Assembly (NCBI GenBank): GCA_016748015.1
Contig: JAAOMT010000426.1
Coordinates: 207,113 to 271,112, forward strand
From: Geosiphon pyriformis
Taxonomy: Eukaryota > Glomeromycota > Glomeromycetes > Archaeosporales > Geosiphonaceae
Reading direction: 5' to 3'
DNA: 64,000 nucleotides
Position 1 is the stretch's first letter. Every line of letters begins with the position of its first letter. The translations under genes and the position numbers were made by a program. The notes under the pieces were generated by a model. That model did not search any database. It was not told the DNA's origin and saw only the letters and a list, made by a program, of their open reading frames with translations. This document shows, one piece after another, positions 31,501 to 43,791 of this stretch.

Positions 31501-31619
31501 GGGTTTTCGTACGTTCCCTTGGAAATCTTGTTTATGTAATAGCATCACATCATAGTAAACGCCAATACCTCAGGGAAATTGAAAAAAGGCTTGTAAAGTG
31601 TCTTCAGCGGGATTTTTAG
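28568..31619 (+). pseudogene. Fused dethiobiotin synthetase-DAPA aminotransferase (BIO3-BIO1 type), apparently decaying
   Basis: Fungi and plants can fuse BioD (dethiobiotin synthetase) and BioA (PLP-dependent DAPA aminotransferase), two late biotin steps. My exons are 28568-28858, 28936-29045, 29137-29160, 29249-29845, 29932-30280, 30357-30771, 30873-31184 and 31263-31619. The BioD half shows KLFYLKPVQTGYPTD, GKLFIETTGGVNTPFLTG, RPLRLPAILICDGKDGG. The BioA half shows RYGHAMLPGFTHEPAL, ALLIEPVIMGAGG, VVFDEVFTGFWRLG and AYAKSFIGG with the PLP Lys. Signs of decay: the first junction cannot be spliced in frame; the BioD P-loop reads GATAYLHKT instead of a GxxTxVGKT form; the SWW substrate motif of BioA is lost (a TAA sits there unless a GTTAAT donor removes it); YHGDT is YHRDT; HGHSY-type is HKSSY. 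All other junctions keep frame, so decay is recent or the protein is very divergent. It could still be expressed. Confidence 0.7.
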
Positions 31620-32559
31620 GAATGCAATTCTCAAGAGCTTATTGAAATCTAAAAGTTATGTTCATAAATTGAATTAACAAATTCAATCAAAGGCTTTTCT
31701 AATTTTTCCGACAATATTTTCAAAAGCGTTAAAAGGAATAGATGATCCAGGTATAGGGGCATTTAAATACATAAAACTGTATTTAAAACATCTTTGAATT
31801 TTTGTGAGTTCAGACCTTGCGTATGATAAGTTGAAAGTTAAAAGCTTATATTGATTATTGAATCAAATTAATAGACACCTTCGATTTTAGGCATTTCATT
31901 AAAATCCTGAACCATGATTTAGAATTTTATACATTTCAAAATTACGCGATTACAATGTTCAAAATGTAGAACCATCCGAAAAAGTTAAACATTGTGCTGA
32001 ACCGATTGCTGCTTTTTTGTAGTGGTTAAAATTAAAAATTCTTGTCTTTTTGGTAAGAGCTGATTATTTTTAAAAGGGACAATAAAAACCTTTTTAATAC
32101 GAGCAGTTATAAATCAATTAGTGCGTATGAATAGCCCATCTCAGGCACCATTCATGTCTTTAACACCTAAAGACCTTTTCCTCTGCAGCTTTCTAACCAA
32201 CTGCATATCTTCTCATATACATGACTTTGACACTAATATTATCATCCTAAACTTGTACTTGTTTAATTAAATTATCTAAATTCTGAATTTTATTTTAATT
32301 TAAAATTAATATTTTATTAATGATTTTATCAAATCGAAGATATTTTTATACTGTATTACTTTTTCTGAAAAAGCAATAAACTGACAAGTTATAATAAACT
32401 TTAATACAAAATACAAAAATAAAAATTTGCACGGGTAATTTTGAAATTTTTTCAATCAAAAATCACGGACAATAAAAAACAATGTATTTTTTGATTGGAT
32501 TGAATAAATTCTTGTCTGATTTGATTATTGTTAACCAAGGAAAACCCGTTGTGGGCATT
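31620..32559. other. Intergenic DNA
   Basis: About 0.9 kb lies between the converging biotin gene and the broken minus-strand gene. It is AT-rich. No frame, repeat or RNA gene was recognised. Confidence 0.5.
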
Positions 32560-34890
32560 CAGAAAGTGCTTGGATAAGAGAAATACCTCTCCAAATTTCC
32601 TTCATATGCTTGCCCCCTCAAGTTCTTGGTTGGCGTCTCCTTGGTCTTCATGTCATTCTTTGGCGCACCAATTGGGATCTTAAACCGGTGATCATCGTCA
32701 GAGCTTCCAGATCAAGGTGTTGACCATCCCCTGAAATTTTTAAACGGAACAATCAGGTACTCGAGATGACAAAAATAAGCTCACCCACAAGTTCCACGCC
32801 CACTTCAAAGCGACCCTTAGGTTGCGATAAGCTGAAAACGTGAGTGGGAGGTTAAAAGACTTTAAGAGGTGAAGGCGGTATATTTCACGCTTCTCCATTA
32901 GGTAGATCCGGACCTCCGTCATATAAATCTGAGTTAATTTATGCACAAATATGAATCATTTTATAAATCAGCTCTTTACGCCTAAACCAAAAGCTGCAAT
33001 AATCATCACATTACAAGCCCACCTGGACTCCAAGGATATACAGTTGTGTTCCATCCCAGCCAGCATAGAGAAACTTTGACTGTAGATCATCGAGCATGTC
33101 TTTCATTATTCTTGGCAGATCGAACTCATCCGAGGCGATCTTAGTGATGTTATAGGCATGGGGTCCACCGCACACCAGTGCACAGGCGACTTCGTACTTC
33201 TCGTAGACGCATAAGAGATCCACCATTTGAACTCGTTCAACCTTCTCAATGTGGACATCCTTATTGCGATTACGATGCCAGGGTAGAAATCTCCCCCCTT
33301 GTTGATGGAGAACAAAAGACATAAGCGTAAAGTCATAAATATTGCTGTTATTCTTTTGAGATAAAGCCTATCAACTTATCATGGGACACGAGAATTACCG
33401 TCCAGTTTCAAAGCACCTTGAAGCAGAGGGACAACATAGTCACCGAACCACTCTCGTTCGTGGCAATCATTTTGCTGGAGCGGATTTCTCAGTGACTCGA
33501 ACGCATCTAGACTGATGGTGTAAGCAAAAAGCGATCAGCTTATGTCATCCTAAAAAATCAGTCATCCACAATAACAAGGAGCAATCCCGTAACATACAAT
33601 TGTCATGTTACTCGCTGGACCCAGCGTTGGATCTTCTCCCAGTCCTTTTTTGCATATGAGGGCTCGCTGCTGTATTCTGGGGCAGAAATAGAGCGGAGGG
33701 CGTACCACTTTGGGCGAACTTGTGATAAATCCCATGGACAGTCTCTAAATAAATAAAAAATCTTACACATATTCGGCCAAGAGTTTCATTTTCCGTAAGT
33801 TAAACTCTTTCTTACTCTTTGTTCAGTTTTTCCAAACAAGTGTTCGATGAAAGGCTCAATCTCATGATGATAGGTCTTTCGGGTTGTATCAGGCTTGTTT
33901 GACACTGACTTGGCCCATAGCTTATGGCTAAACTCACTATGGATTTTGGACGATTGGGACAGATCTAGAATGAAGCTGTGGGCTGGACTTTAAAAACAAT
34001 CGTAAGCCAAAAGTAAGTTATTACATAAGAAACCGTTGGCCACTACTAACATAACTTACTCATAAAGTGTGGTTTTCTTTGCACAATACTTTTGCAGTAT
34101 TGACTTCAAGTCAAGAGATGATCGAATGAGTGTTGTCCCCCTATTGAACATAATTAAATATGTTAGAATATAAGAACAAGAAAGTAAAAAAGATAAAAAT
34201 TTCATACGAGTATATAAATGAAGACTTACTATTTGTTCTTCATATTCACGAAATGCTACGCGTTTGCTGCACTGGGTTGTGCTTTTAGACCATCCGTTAC
34301 ACTAGCATCTTCATTGTCAACATTATCAAAAAGATCATCCTCTATCTTACGCTTATTTCCGAGTATATTGGCATCAGACTAAATGCAAAAAGGAACAGAT
34401 GGATTCAATACTTTCCAAGACAAAATTGAAAATGACTCATACTTAAGAGCGAACCTATCTATCCCATACTTGATCACGTTCACCATTAAAATAGAGCTCT
34501 GCATCCTTGGTAGTAGATGCTGCGTATATTTTTGCCTGTTCAGTTGCTTGAACTGGGATTTTTAAAAGTTGCTCTGCCTGATTGAAAAACAAAAACAGAG
34601 ATTAAACAACTATTGTCTAATATATTCGAACATACTGATGAAGATAATACCTTCAATGCTTTAACCTGGCTCTGCATATGATCATGTATTTTTTCAGATA
34701 CATGGGTTAACCAAAAGTTGTCTATTCTGGGACTCCATCTCATAGTGATAGATTTTATAATGTAGCAAAGTTTATAAACTCATAAATAAGTCACAAACTT
34801 CCTGCAGCAGAGACACAGTCCATAACCATGCGAAGACGCAGTTCCATGGGTAGCTTATAGAATGTCACAAACTCATTTATAATCTATGGC
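32560..34890 (-). pseudogene. Broken member of a Glomeromycotina-expanded family of unknown function
   Basis: Reading the minus strand from about 34890 gives exon-like blocks in a consistent order. These are EFVTFYKLPMELRLRMVMDC; SPRIDNFWLTHVSEKIHDHM (34743-34645); AEQLLKIPVQATEQAKIY; NKRKIEDDLFDN (nuclear-signal-like); SKRVAFREYEEQI; HSFILDLSQSSKIHSEF; DCPWDLSQVRPKWYALRS; LDAFESLRNPL; EWFGDYVVPLLQGALKLDG; ACALVCGGPHAYNITKIASD; YMTEVRIYLMEKREIYRLHL. Lesions: a one-base shift between the NKRKIEDD block and the SKRVAF block; a phase mismatch before DCPWDLSQ; a TGA just before SLFAYTISLDAF; and a shift between GEISTLAS and RNRNKDV near 33280. The family is recognised only as a large set of lineage-specific hypothetical proteins in arbuscular mycorrhizal fungi; its role is unknown. 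Intron-like gaps remain, so this is a decayed gene copy, not a processed one. Confidence 0.75.
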
Positions 34891-35935
34891 CATAAAAAAA
34901 ACTAGTTTATTTTTGACGCGTAGAGTGTTCATGCATAACGCATCTAGATTGACAAATAAAATACATACAGAAGATCAAGGGCCTATTGGAATCCCCGATT
35001 CAGGAGACTGAGATGGATAAACCAGTTTTTTACATTTCTATAAGTTTTTTTCGGTTTTCGTCCTTATCCAGTGTTGGATTCATTTTTCGGAGCTTACTAA
35101 ATCTATGGGTAATTTTTATTTAAATAATAGCGAAAAATAAAAAACTAGATTAAATGATATTTTTTATTTTAAAGAATGTATTTTATTTACTTTGGCCACA
35201 TATAATTCTTCAATGACGAGATATTCGAATCTCGCTTTTTTTTTCGTGTTCAGTTTCTTTTGTAACTCGGAATTTGGACCGTTTGAGGATGAAAAAATCT
35301 TGTTTAAAATATGACATAGTGCTTTGAAGTGTTGCTAAACATTGAATTCTTGCTGCTTCATTGAAGAAAGTTTATGGTCTTATCCTAGCTATGAAAGATT
35401 GAAAAATTGGGAAAACAAAAAATAACAACACAATCGTTTATTTTAATCATTATCATTATTTCAATATTTTTATATTTCACTTAGTATGAGTTCTTTACTA
35501 CCAATGAATTGAACGGTATACTTAATTGATTCAAAAGGACTTAATTCATCTCAACCCATGTTCTTGTACCCACTTTCGTGATAAGTTTTACTAATAATAA
35601 TAATAATAATAATAATAACAATAACCATCAGACTTACACCTAACGGCCAATTTTCTCGAAACGCAAAAAAAATCATGGAGACCAGAATTAAATAATTAAG
35701 ATTTATGCTTTTAAACTCCAATTATCTTTTAGTAAAACTATGAAAAACAAAGGAAAACTATTTTCATGGAATGGAACATTAATTCAAAGATTGTTTATTA
35801 AATAACTCTTAAAGATAAATTGTGCTTAATTTTAAAATAAAATTTATATTATATATTCTATAAATTACTACATATAAGACTTGAGAATATTTTAATATAA
35901 ATCTTATAATAACCTTAAATGTAGGTCTGAATCTA
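34891..35935. other. Intergenic DNA with AAT repeat
   Basis: No gene was recognised. An AAT microsatellite lies at about 35593-35618. The rest is AT-rich sequence between two broken genes. Confidence 0.5.
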
Positions 35936-36720
35936 ATGAATATATTTACCCAATTTTGGTCTAAAAAGCTTGAATTGAAAGGAAATTTGATATCTGGTTC
36001 AGATATTAATGCAATATTTGCTACAACTAAAGGAGGCTTTGGATATGCATACATTATTAGTAGTTCTCTCAGCACAAAAATAACCAAATATTCGGCGTAT
36101 GTCACGTTTTGGGAGCCAGAAAAAGCTGATTTTTGGCCAGAATCTCATTGTCAAATATTAATATTTCTATTTATCAAATCTATGAGACTGGACCAATTCT
36201 AAGCCAAAGTTTCTCTGCGAGGAATTGTCGCGTGAATTTGGATAATAAAACAGTCATGATGGAAGGAGTATTAGAAAGTACATTTAATCAACCGGATAAA
36301 AGATTATTTTATTGTCGTCAATAGTAATTTTGTGAAAGATGTACAGTATATAGGGAATATTTGGCAATTTAAAACAGGTACATCTTTTTTACTTTTTCGT
36401 TCATTTCGTTTGAATCCTTTAGGACGACGAAAAAGCAATCATGCAGGTAAAAAGTTTTTTTTTCATTAAATGTTGAATATTGCTATTTAAACTAAATAAT
36501 AATAATAATAATAATTTTTGTTGATTTTAAGCTACTCCGATCGGACTTCTGCGTTTAAATCTCAAAGGAACCTCAAATTGCACCGAAAGTAGAAACAACA
36601 GTAAATTTCAAAACACTTGGAGATCAATTAGCTTTAACAATTTCAGTTGAAAGAATTCGTATCAAAATAAGACTGATAACTCAAAGAGTGAACGTTTACT
36701 CCTTTCAAATACGGGTTTTT
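35936..36720 (+). pseudogene. Frameshifted copy of a lineage-specific (secreted or surface-like) protein
   Basis: The frame from about 35936 reads KKLELKGNLISGSDINAIFA, TKGGFGYAYIISSSLSTKIT, YVTFWEPEKADFWPES. It then shifts by one base near 36140 into SNINISIYQIYETGPILSQS, RNCRVNLDNKTVMMEGVLES and stops at 36322. A further block (SNFVKDVQYIGNIWQFKT) leads into a plausible 45-nt intron (36377-36421) and DDEKAIMQ, and GLLRLNLKGTSNCTES follows at about 36540. I know this pattern (short beta-strand-like segments with isolated cysteines) from a repeated hypothetical family in Glomeromycotina; its function is unknown. The 5' end is missing, the frame is broken, and no signal peptide is seen. Confidence 0.6.
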
Positions 36721-38031
36721 TAGATGAAGGCTTCAGGTTTAAAGTTGCATGTAAGGTTTTTTATTTAAGTTCCATGAAATTTATGTATTTACTTTTTTAT
36801 CTATTAATTTTTTTAACTAATCTTTCATAAGAAAATAAATTCATGGTTTATGTTTCAGTAACATGCAGTTCTCGACGCTCTAAATCTCTTATATTCGAAT
36901 TATGGCAACTTTGATCTTTTTAATGCCAATATTCTAGGGTTGTGCTATTAATTTTTTCATCGAGGATATTCCACAATTCGTAATTCAGGTCTATGATTTT
37001 ATCGTGATGATAAGAAAGTCTTAAAGCTGCTTTTTAGGCCAATACCATAGTTATCTTTGTGTTGTATGTCCCGATTTATCAACTGAAAGATCCTTGTAGG
37101 GTTCATTCAATTTACGTTTATCCAATTAAATTTTCCCTATAATGCAGAGCATTTTTGCCAAGTAACAATTAATCGTTGCTGTTACACACCAGAGAGTGTC
37201 ACAAAGATGAAATGAAAACGGTTTTCCATCTTTCAATTATTAATACAAAATATTCATTTAAAAACGTCATTACGCACTACTTTTTTAAGTTTGAATTTAT
37301 ATCCGATCCAATTATTATTTTTAACATTGGATGCTAGCTGTGTCCGTTTAACGATATCTTTTATTTTTATTGAATTGTCCAAATTCTAAAGCTTAAAATT
37401 GATTAATGTTCAAAGCTAACAAACTATATTCAAAGACTATTGTTTAAAGAAGCCTAACGTAATTAGGTTTTTTCAATAACAGTCCTGACACATAGACAAA
37501 TATCTTGATCTTGTTTTTTTGTTCTACAATAGAAGTATCAAATGCTATCTCCTAACTCCTTACCTTTTGAGAAATACTAAATCGTGGGAAGTAACGAGAG
37601 CGTTCTTTTAGAACACAAATAGCTTAGGTTTTAGAAATGCTCCCATCCAAAGAGTTGCATCCAAATTCAATGAATTACCAATTTGATTCTAAAGATACAA
37701 AAAGTTGTACTTTATTCGAGATTCGCTTAAATTTAATTACAAAATCCAAATCAAATTTAAAATTGATCAGAATATAAATTTTTTCAATAATTCTTGAAGT
37801 TTCAAATCAGAACCGTAAATATTTAAACATATGTCGCTTAAAATACAAAAATAATTCATACATATAAAAGTAAGAATTCATAGGAAATAAAGGAATAGGG
37901 AAACTTTGTAAAAACTAGTAGTACAATGATACAGCTTTTGTATTTCTACATGCTTTGATTTACAAAGAAAGATAGCATTTACCTTTTCCAAACGAATAAT
38001 AGTTTATGAATGAAATAGGTAAATTTTCAAA
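36721..38031. other. Intergenic DNA
   Basis: No frame or feature I can support. AT-rich, with the 3' flank of the zinc transporter at its right end. Confidence 0.5.
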
Positions 38032-39832
38032 TTATGCCCAACGACCTAAAATGGTTTAATAATTGATTAATATAAAAAATTTTAGATGCCCTATTAAAGT
38101 TATCGAAAAATTCTTACCAATCAACGCCATTAAACCAGCACCCAATAGAAGAAGAACAAAGGCAGCAATTTGATACTGCTTGCTCCCCTTTCTAATCTTG
38201 CTATCAATTATAAAATCGGCTGCAAGAAGCTCGACCATGGCAGCATAGAGAAGGATACCGGCGGAAACTGAATCAAGAATACCTTGCACGATCAAGGCAG
38301 TCTGACTTTCTGGGTCATAAGAAGAATGTAAACCTAAACCAAGCGCAATACCGATCGGAGTTGTGGTGCCATAAGCAAGGGACATAAGCCATGGGCGCAA
38401 GCTACCTGAAAGATATTGAATTTCGGCAATACGTGCACCAAGACCCAGCCCCTCAAACATCTTTTTAGTTTAAAGTATTAATATATGATGAATCAGTAAG
38501 CGAACAAATGGGATTATAATGATTACGATTCTCGTCTCTTTCTAAAAAAAAAATTAATCAGTGAAAAAAATTTTACTTTACCTGATGAAAAACCAAAGCA
38601 CACAAAAGTGAAGTGAATTCGGACCCAGTGGAAACACTCAACGCGATGCCAATAATCACCGAATGGAGGCAAATACCAAACTCAAGAATAATAATACCGA
38701 TCGTCTGAGTACGTGCCGTCAAGGAAAGTATGTGTCCATGTGAATGATCAGAATCCGGTATGTTATTATGAGCTTGCTTTTGATCTTCATCTTTTATAGA
38801 GGTTCCATTTTCAACATTTTTTTGAGTATCTTGAGCTTCAATCTCCTCAGACGCCTTCACAGCGAGGTATTCGATAAAAAAAATGACCAATGTTGCACCC
38901 ATAGCGATCGCTCCGGCAAAGGCAGGGTAAGTTTTGCTCCAAATTTCAGGAAGACATGGGTCGGTGAGATTTGCAAACGCACTGGGCAGCATCTATTATC
39001 AAGATAGGCACGAGAGGAAATAATATAAGAATCAGAGATAAATTTGATTTATTATTATTAGAAAAACAAGCTTACATGAATAAAAGCTGTGGCCAAAATG
39101 ACACCAGTACCGAAATGTTTGACAACTGTGAGATTCAGAAATTGCAGGGAATGAGAGATTTCGTATAGAACTTGTAGATAAGTTAAAAAACAAAACTCTC
39201 CTGCCCCTGTAAGGGAGAAACTTACTCATAAACAAAATTGGTGAAACTTTGAAAACTGGGTATCGTTTTGCTAATACTGGCAAGAAAACGCCTAGAATTA
39301 AAGATCGAAATTACAATGGGTTGAATCAATTCGAAAAACCAACCATTCTTTAAGACATGCTTTATCGAATCAAGCAGAGCACTATACAAAATACAAATTT
39401 CTAATACTGACCGAATGAGCTCGTCCCAAGGATGATGAACAGTGCACCAACATGTAAACCTGAATTGTAATCTTCAATACCTTCGCCTCCACATGCTGGC
39501 TGAGCTGCTAATTTTTGGGTTGCCGAAAAATTGGTCGAAGTTGCAACGTTTCCCCCTGCTTTCGTCGAATTTATTTGAGTTCAAAAAAATGAAACTAATT
39601 GAAACCGGAAAATATTCATCAAATTTCAATTGCCACTCTGACAACCCAGGTAACGAAACCAATTTCAGAAATGCCGAAATTTCCTGAATCAGTCTCCTAT
39701 ACACTTTTTTCTTGAAAGCTAGGGCTTACCAGGAATTTCCTGACCGAAAACAGCATAAGAAATGGTTGAATACAAAATCATTAATATTTTAAACCAAAAT
39801 ACAAAAAAGTTTTTGAATTTTAAAGTAGCCAT
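38032..39832 (-). CDS. ZIP-family zinc/iron transporter
   Basis: ZIP proteins move Zn2+ (or Fe2+) into the cytosol. Minus-strand exons 39832-39730, 39507-39412, 39291-39226, 39125-39076, 38992-38582, 38460-38118 and 38045-38032 give 360 residues, and all phases match. An N-terminal signal or first membrane segment (FFVFWFKILMILYSTISYAV) precedes CGGEGIEDYNSGLHVGALF. Membrane helices follow, with HFGTGVILATAFIHML (TM2-3). A variable cytosolic loop carries a metal-binding DSDHSHGH at about residues 185-193. The core motifs are HSVIIGIALSVS (TM4, His at about 215) and FHQMFEGLGLG (TM5, His at about 241). The last exon is only 14 nt and supplies the final RWA and stop; reading on without splicing would add a spurious tail. 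The layout matches fungal plasma-membrane ZRT1/ZRT2-type importers; the exact metal cannot be told from sequence. Confidence 0.92.
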
Positions 39833-42800
39833 AATTGGATTAGGAATGTTTTTTTGTGACTTTAAAAAAAGCTTAATGAAATATTCTTGTCTCTTTTCAC
39901 CCAGAGTTTTTGAGGGAAAGGAGTGAAAAGGGTTTTGGTTATCAAAAGAGTAGAATCTTTTAAAAAAATGAAATTCAATAAAGATTAAAAATTAACCTTA
40001 GGAAAGAGGACTTTTTAGATGAAAAGGTAGGTATTTAGCGGATTTATAAGTATGAAGCGGGGTTGATCGTAACTTGAGAAGAGAAACAGAGCCCCGAGGA
40101 GAAAAATCTCTTGTTCAAAGGAAGAAGGGGGGATGAGATGAAAAATGATATATTAGTGTTCTTTTATAAGAAAGCGTACTTTGTATATACGTTAGCAAAT
40201 TTTGTGGTGTAGGTACTAAAAGGAGTAAGATTTTTTGTTTAAGCAGTGATTTTTTGGGGTTCCAAAAGTAAGAATGATCTTGAACTAATTTTTTTTGCGT
40301 TATGAAAAATTTTCACGATCTTGAAAGGACACAGAGGTGGATGTTTGTTCAATACAGGAAAATTGAAAATGTTCAAAACACTGAAAATCTTTGGAATTTG
40401 AACCAAGGAATAATTATTTGTAGTAAACTTTCTTTGTGTTTAGAAATGGTATGCGCCTATTATTCATTCCTATTTGACACTTGCAAAAACAAACATAACT
40501 CTTTAAAAGAGATACATAACTACTAAGGTACAGTTTCAGTATCCCCAATCAGGAACCACCGTGTGATGCAACCGGTAGGGTACACCTTTTGCCTTGATTA
40601 TTTTCAACTAGTGTATTGAGTGTGGAAAATAAATTAAAGATTATCGAAGCAGTATGCTCCACTAAGGCGTAGAATTTTATGGTCAATTCTTAAAGTCAAT
40701 TTAGTCTGATAATTTTTCAATGAAGAATGAACAAAGGCTGGTTTAAAACTAACTTTAAATTTTCTTTCATATTTGCGATAATTTTTATTCTACAAAGAAA
40801 TCAAACACATCATTGTGATGCAAATTTATCATTGATTGATTGCTTATTTTATCAGCCTGAAATTTTTTAAAAAAAATATATATAACGAGCATGGATACTC
40901 TGTTGAAAATTATAATTAATTTTTAATTCTATAACCCGCAAGGTACTCAGATTAACGTTTTCAATCTGATCTGTTGGCGTAATTATCACAACTTAAAGAT
41001 AATTTAAATTTGTGACATATTAAAATGTTCTTCGAAAACTCATAACCTCAAAGGTACTCATAAATTTCTGATTGGTTATTGTAATGCCTATAAAAGGGTT
41101 TTGAGTACCTTAGAGGTTATCATTGCGAATCGACCAATCATGTTTTTATGAGTACCTTTGAGGTTATGCTGCTAATTGAACATCGCCGACTACTTCTTTT
41201 GGTCAATGAGCTAGTTGATCGGATAGATGACTTATTGTTTGTTTCAAATATTTGTTTTAAAATCGAGATGCTTGCAATCTGATTCCTATATTTAAATATA
41301 TAAATTCTAAAGATACGATGCTTAATAATTTAAAAATCCTGAGCCAAACTTCCTGCTTGAATCTTGTATTCCATTTTAAGGTTGAAATGAGTTTCTATTT
41401 TATTCTCTTTCTATGATGAAACGAAACTCCATATTCTAAAATTTAAAAAAAAAAAACGTTTCATAAAATAATTTTATTAGTCAATTTGTTTGAATTTTAA
41501 AATAAACATTAGGACATTAATTCAAAATCCTCACAATATTTATATTTAAAAGTTACTTTGCAATTTTTTTTTAAATTTAACATAATATAAATTGAGAATT
41601 TTTTATTGCAATTCATCATATATTTTTAATTTGAAAATGTTGTAATAATAAAATTTTATTCTAAAAAAACTTATTATAAAAGAATTTAAAAATAAAATAT
41701 GTTTTAAATCTTTTATTTATAAGAATAAATGTATTGCTCAAACAAAAGTACCTTTTTTTTTTTAATAAATATTAAATTTAAAAATATTGTGAATAGCAAA
41801 TCTTTATTAAAGTTAAAAAGATTTAATGCAGTCTAATTCACGGTAAATGATCGATTGCCTATTTTCGGTTAACCATAAATAACGAGCTTTTAAAGGTAAT
41901 GTTTTAAAGAGCTGAAATTCATAAGCCGAAAATGTTGCATCTTCAAATAATGGGTAGTCAATGGTAGTCAATTATTGTTCCGAAAAATGCAGACATCCCA
42001 TTGAGTTGGTAATAAGAGTTTGCTACAAAAGTAAAAAACTATTTCTTAATCTCCTCCTATTCCACTCGAGGCTAAGGAAAATTAAATCTTTAAAAAGAAG
42101 CTCATAAATCGCATTCTTTGATTGAAATCAAAGGATGAAAATGGTATTTAATAAAAAAAAGATTTTGCAAGAGAGATATTTAAAATTTACTATACCTAAT
42201 AGTGAGTCGTCTTCCAGGGAGTAGAATACCAGATATATTTTTGCAAGAGAAATTTTACAACATGAATTTTACAACTTTCTTTTCATAGGGGGCAGAGTCA
42301 TTTCCTTTTTCTTTTTTTTTTTAAAATAACCAATTAGAAAAATGTTTTTGGCTAATGAGTATGGGAAAATTGAGCTTCTGTTGCTTTTTTCGATAAATTG
42401 CTCATCTTCTATTATTTGCCGAGCTTGAACTTTGTTGTTTGTTATTTTTTGAGCGACATCACCAAAAGATTTCAAATTTTGAAAAAAGCCCCAGAAAAAA
42501 AGTAGCAAATTGGGCTCAAAAGAATTAGTGTTCCATATACCCATTTTTGGGGGCTCAATGCTTCCTTCATTGTGATTTGGATAAATTCACGATGAGAGGT
42601 TGAATTTTTTTGAAAAAAGAATAATTATTTTGGTAAAATACACTTGACGATAATTATTCCCTTCTGGGCAGAAATATTGAATAAATATTTTAATTTGGGT
42701 ACTTTTTGTTCGCCTTGAATTTTTCCGTTTTGCATAACCTCAAACATTTATCTACAATATTGCTTTCTAAAAATAGTACTCATTAAATTAACTTCGGATA

Positions 42801-43791
42801 TTAGAAAGTTGAAAAGATCTTTTACAGAGCCTGATTGAAAATTTATTAACGAAGCGAGTTTTTAAAATACAATAACAATCTTGCATGTAGATAATGATAA
42901 TCTTCTCGATTTTCATTAAAAGTTTTTCTGTGATTAAACAAACTGGCAACTCAAGTTTACAAGTTTCTTTGCCTAAAATGTCCATATTTTAAATATATAT
43001 TATGTTTTCAAATTCAGAAAGGACCAATTAAAAAGATATTTTTCTGGTTTTTATTAGATAAGAGTTCTTTTAAAAAAATCCTTAGCCTTGACAAATATTA
43101 ATTTGCTTTTTTATTATTAAAAAAAATGGGTAAATTTTAAAATGTCATATAAAAGATATTTAATTCAAAATCCTGTGTTTCTATTTCAACATAAAAGTTA
43201 CTCTTTAAAGGATACTACTTTCTCACATACAAGTAAATTTGAAAAGTTCCAGTTTTTAAAGGAATTTGAAAAATCCAAATTTTAAAACAAAAACAATTTT
43301 TAAATGTAATAAATATTTTGTATTTAGTCAGACTTTTTAGGAATCTCAAAGGTTTTGCCGATAATTCACAATAGAAATTTTGATGAAATATGTTGTGAAT
43401 GGTGTTGAATTAAACCTTTAAAATTTTCAAACAGTTTTGCAAAATTTAAATATTAAAAAAAGGATTGTTTTGTAATAAAGGGTAATAGTGTTAAAGCCAT
43501 TTTTTGAACGAGGGCCGAATTTTCAAATAAAACTGAAAATTCAATTTAAACACGTTTAGAAGGTTCGATTTCAAAAATTTGTACAAGGACGAAGAAATAA
43601 AATTTAATTTAAAATATAAGTGTCAAAGAAAAGTTCGAGGCAAGTATTAAATATATTTAGAGGATTGCAAAGTCCCAATAAATAAATATTCTTATGAAAT
43701 AGGATTTAAAATGACATAAGCCATTCAAATAAAAGGGTCTAGTTAAAAGCTTTTATCAGAAGGTCACTTTATCAACAAGATTGCAAACTAG
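39833..43791. other. Intergenic DNA containing a small inverted-repeat element
   Basis: About 4 kb without a recognisable gene, apart from the element at 41041-41168. It includes the promoter side of the zinc transporter. Minus-strand frames at 42269-42544 and 42788-42985 start with ATG but are short, rich in Lys/Phe and unlike anything I know, so they are not called. Confidence 0.5.
41041..41168. mobile_element. 128-bp MITE-like element with terminal inverted repeats
   Basis: The outer 24 bp are a perfect inverted pair (41041-41064 and 41145-41168; core CATAACCTCAAAGGTACTCA). After four mismatched bases the pairing resumes with TGATTGGT against ACCAATCA, giving arms of about 36 bp. An inner reversed copy of the core lies at 41101-41120, and a diverged forward copy (ATAACCCGCAAGGTACTCAG) stands outside at 40931-40950. 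No coding capacity and no clear target-site duplication were seen. The structure fits a miniature DNA transposon, or a strong hairpin. Confidence 0.7.

Noticed and set aside
40302-40526. 74-codon plus-strand frame
   Set aside because: Short, no match, and no supporting context; consistent with chance in AT-rich DNA.
42269-42985. Two minus-strand ATG-initiated frames of 91 and 65 codons
   Set aside because: No known family, AT-driven composition, and no convincing splice connection between them.
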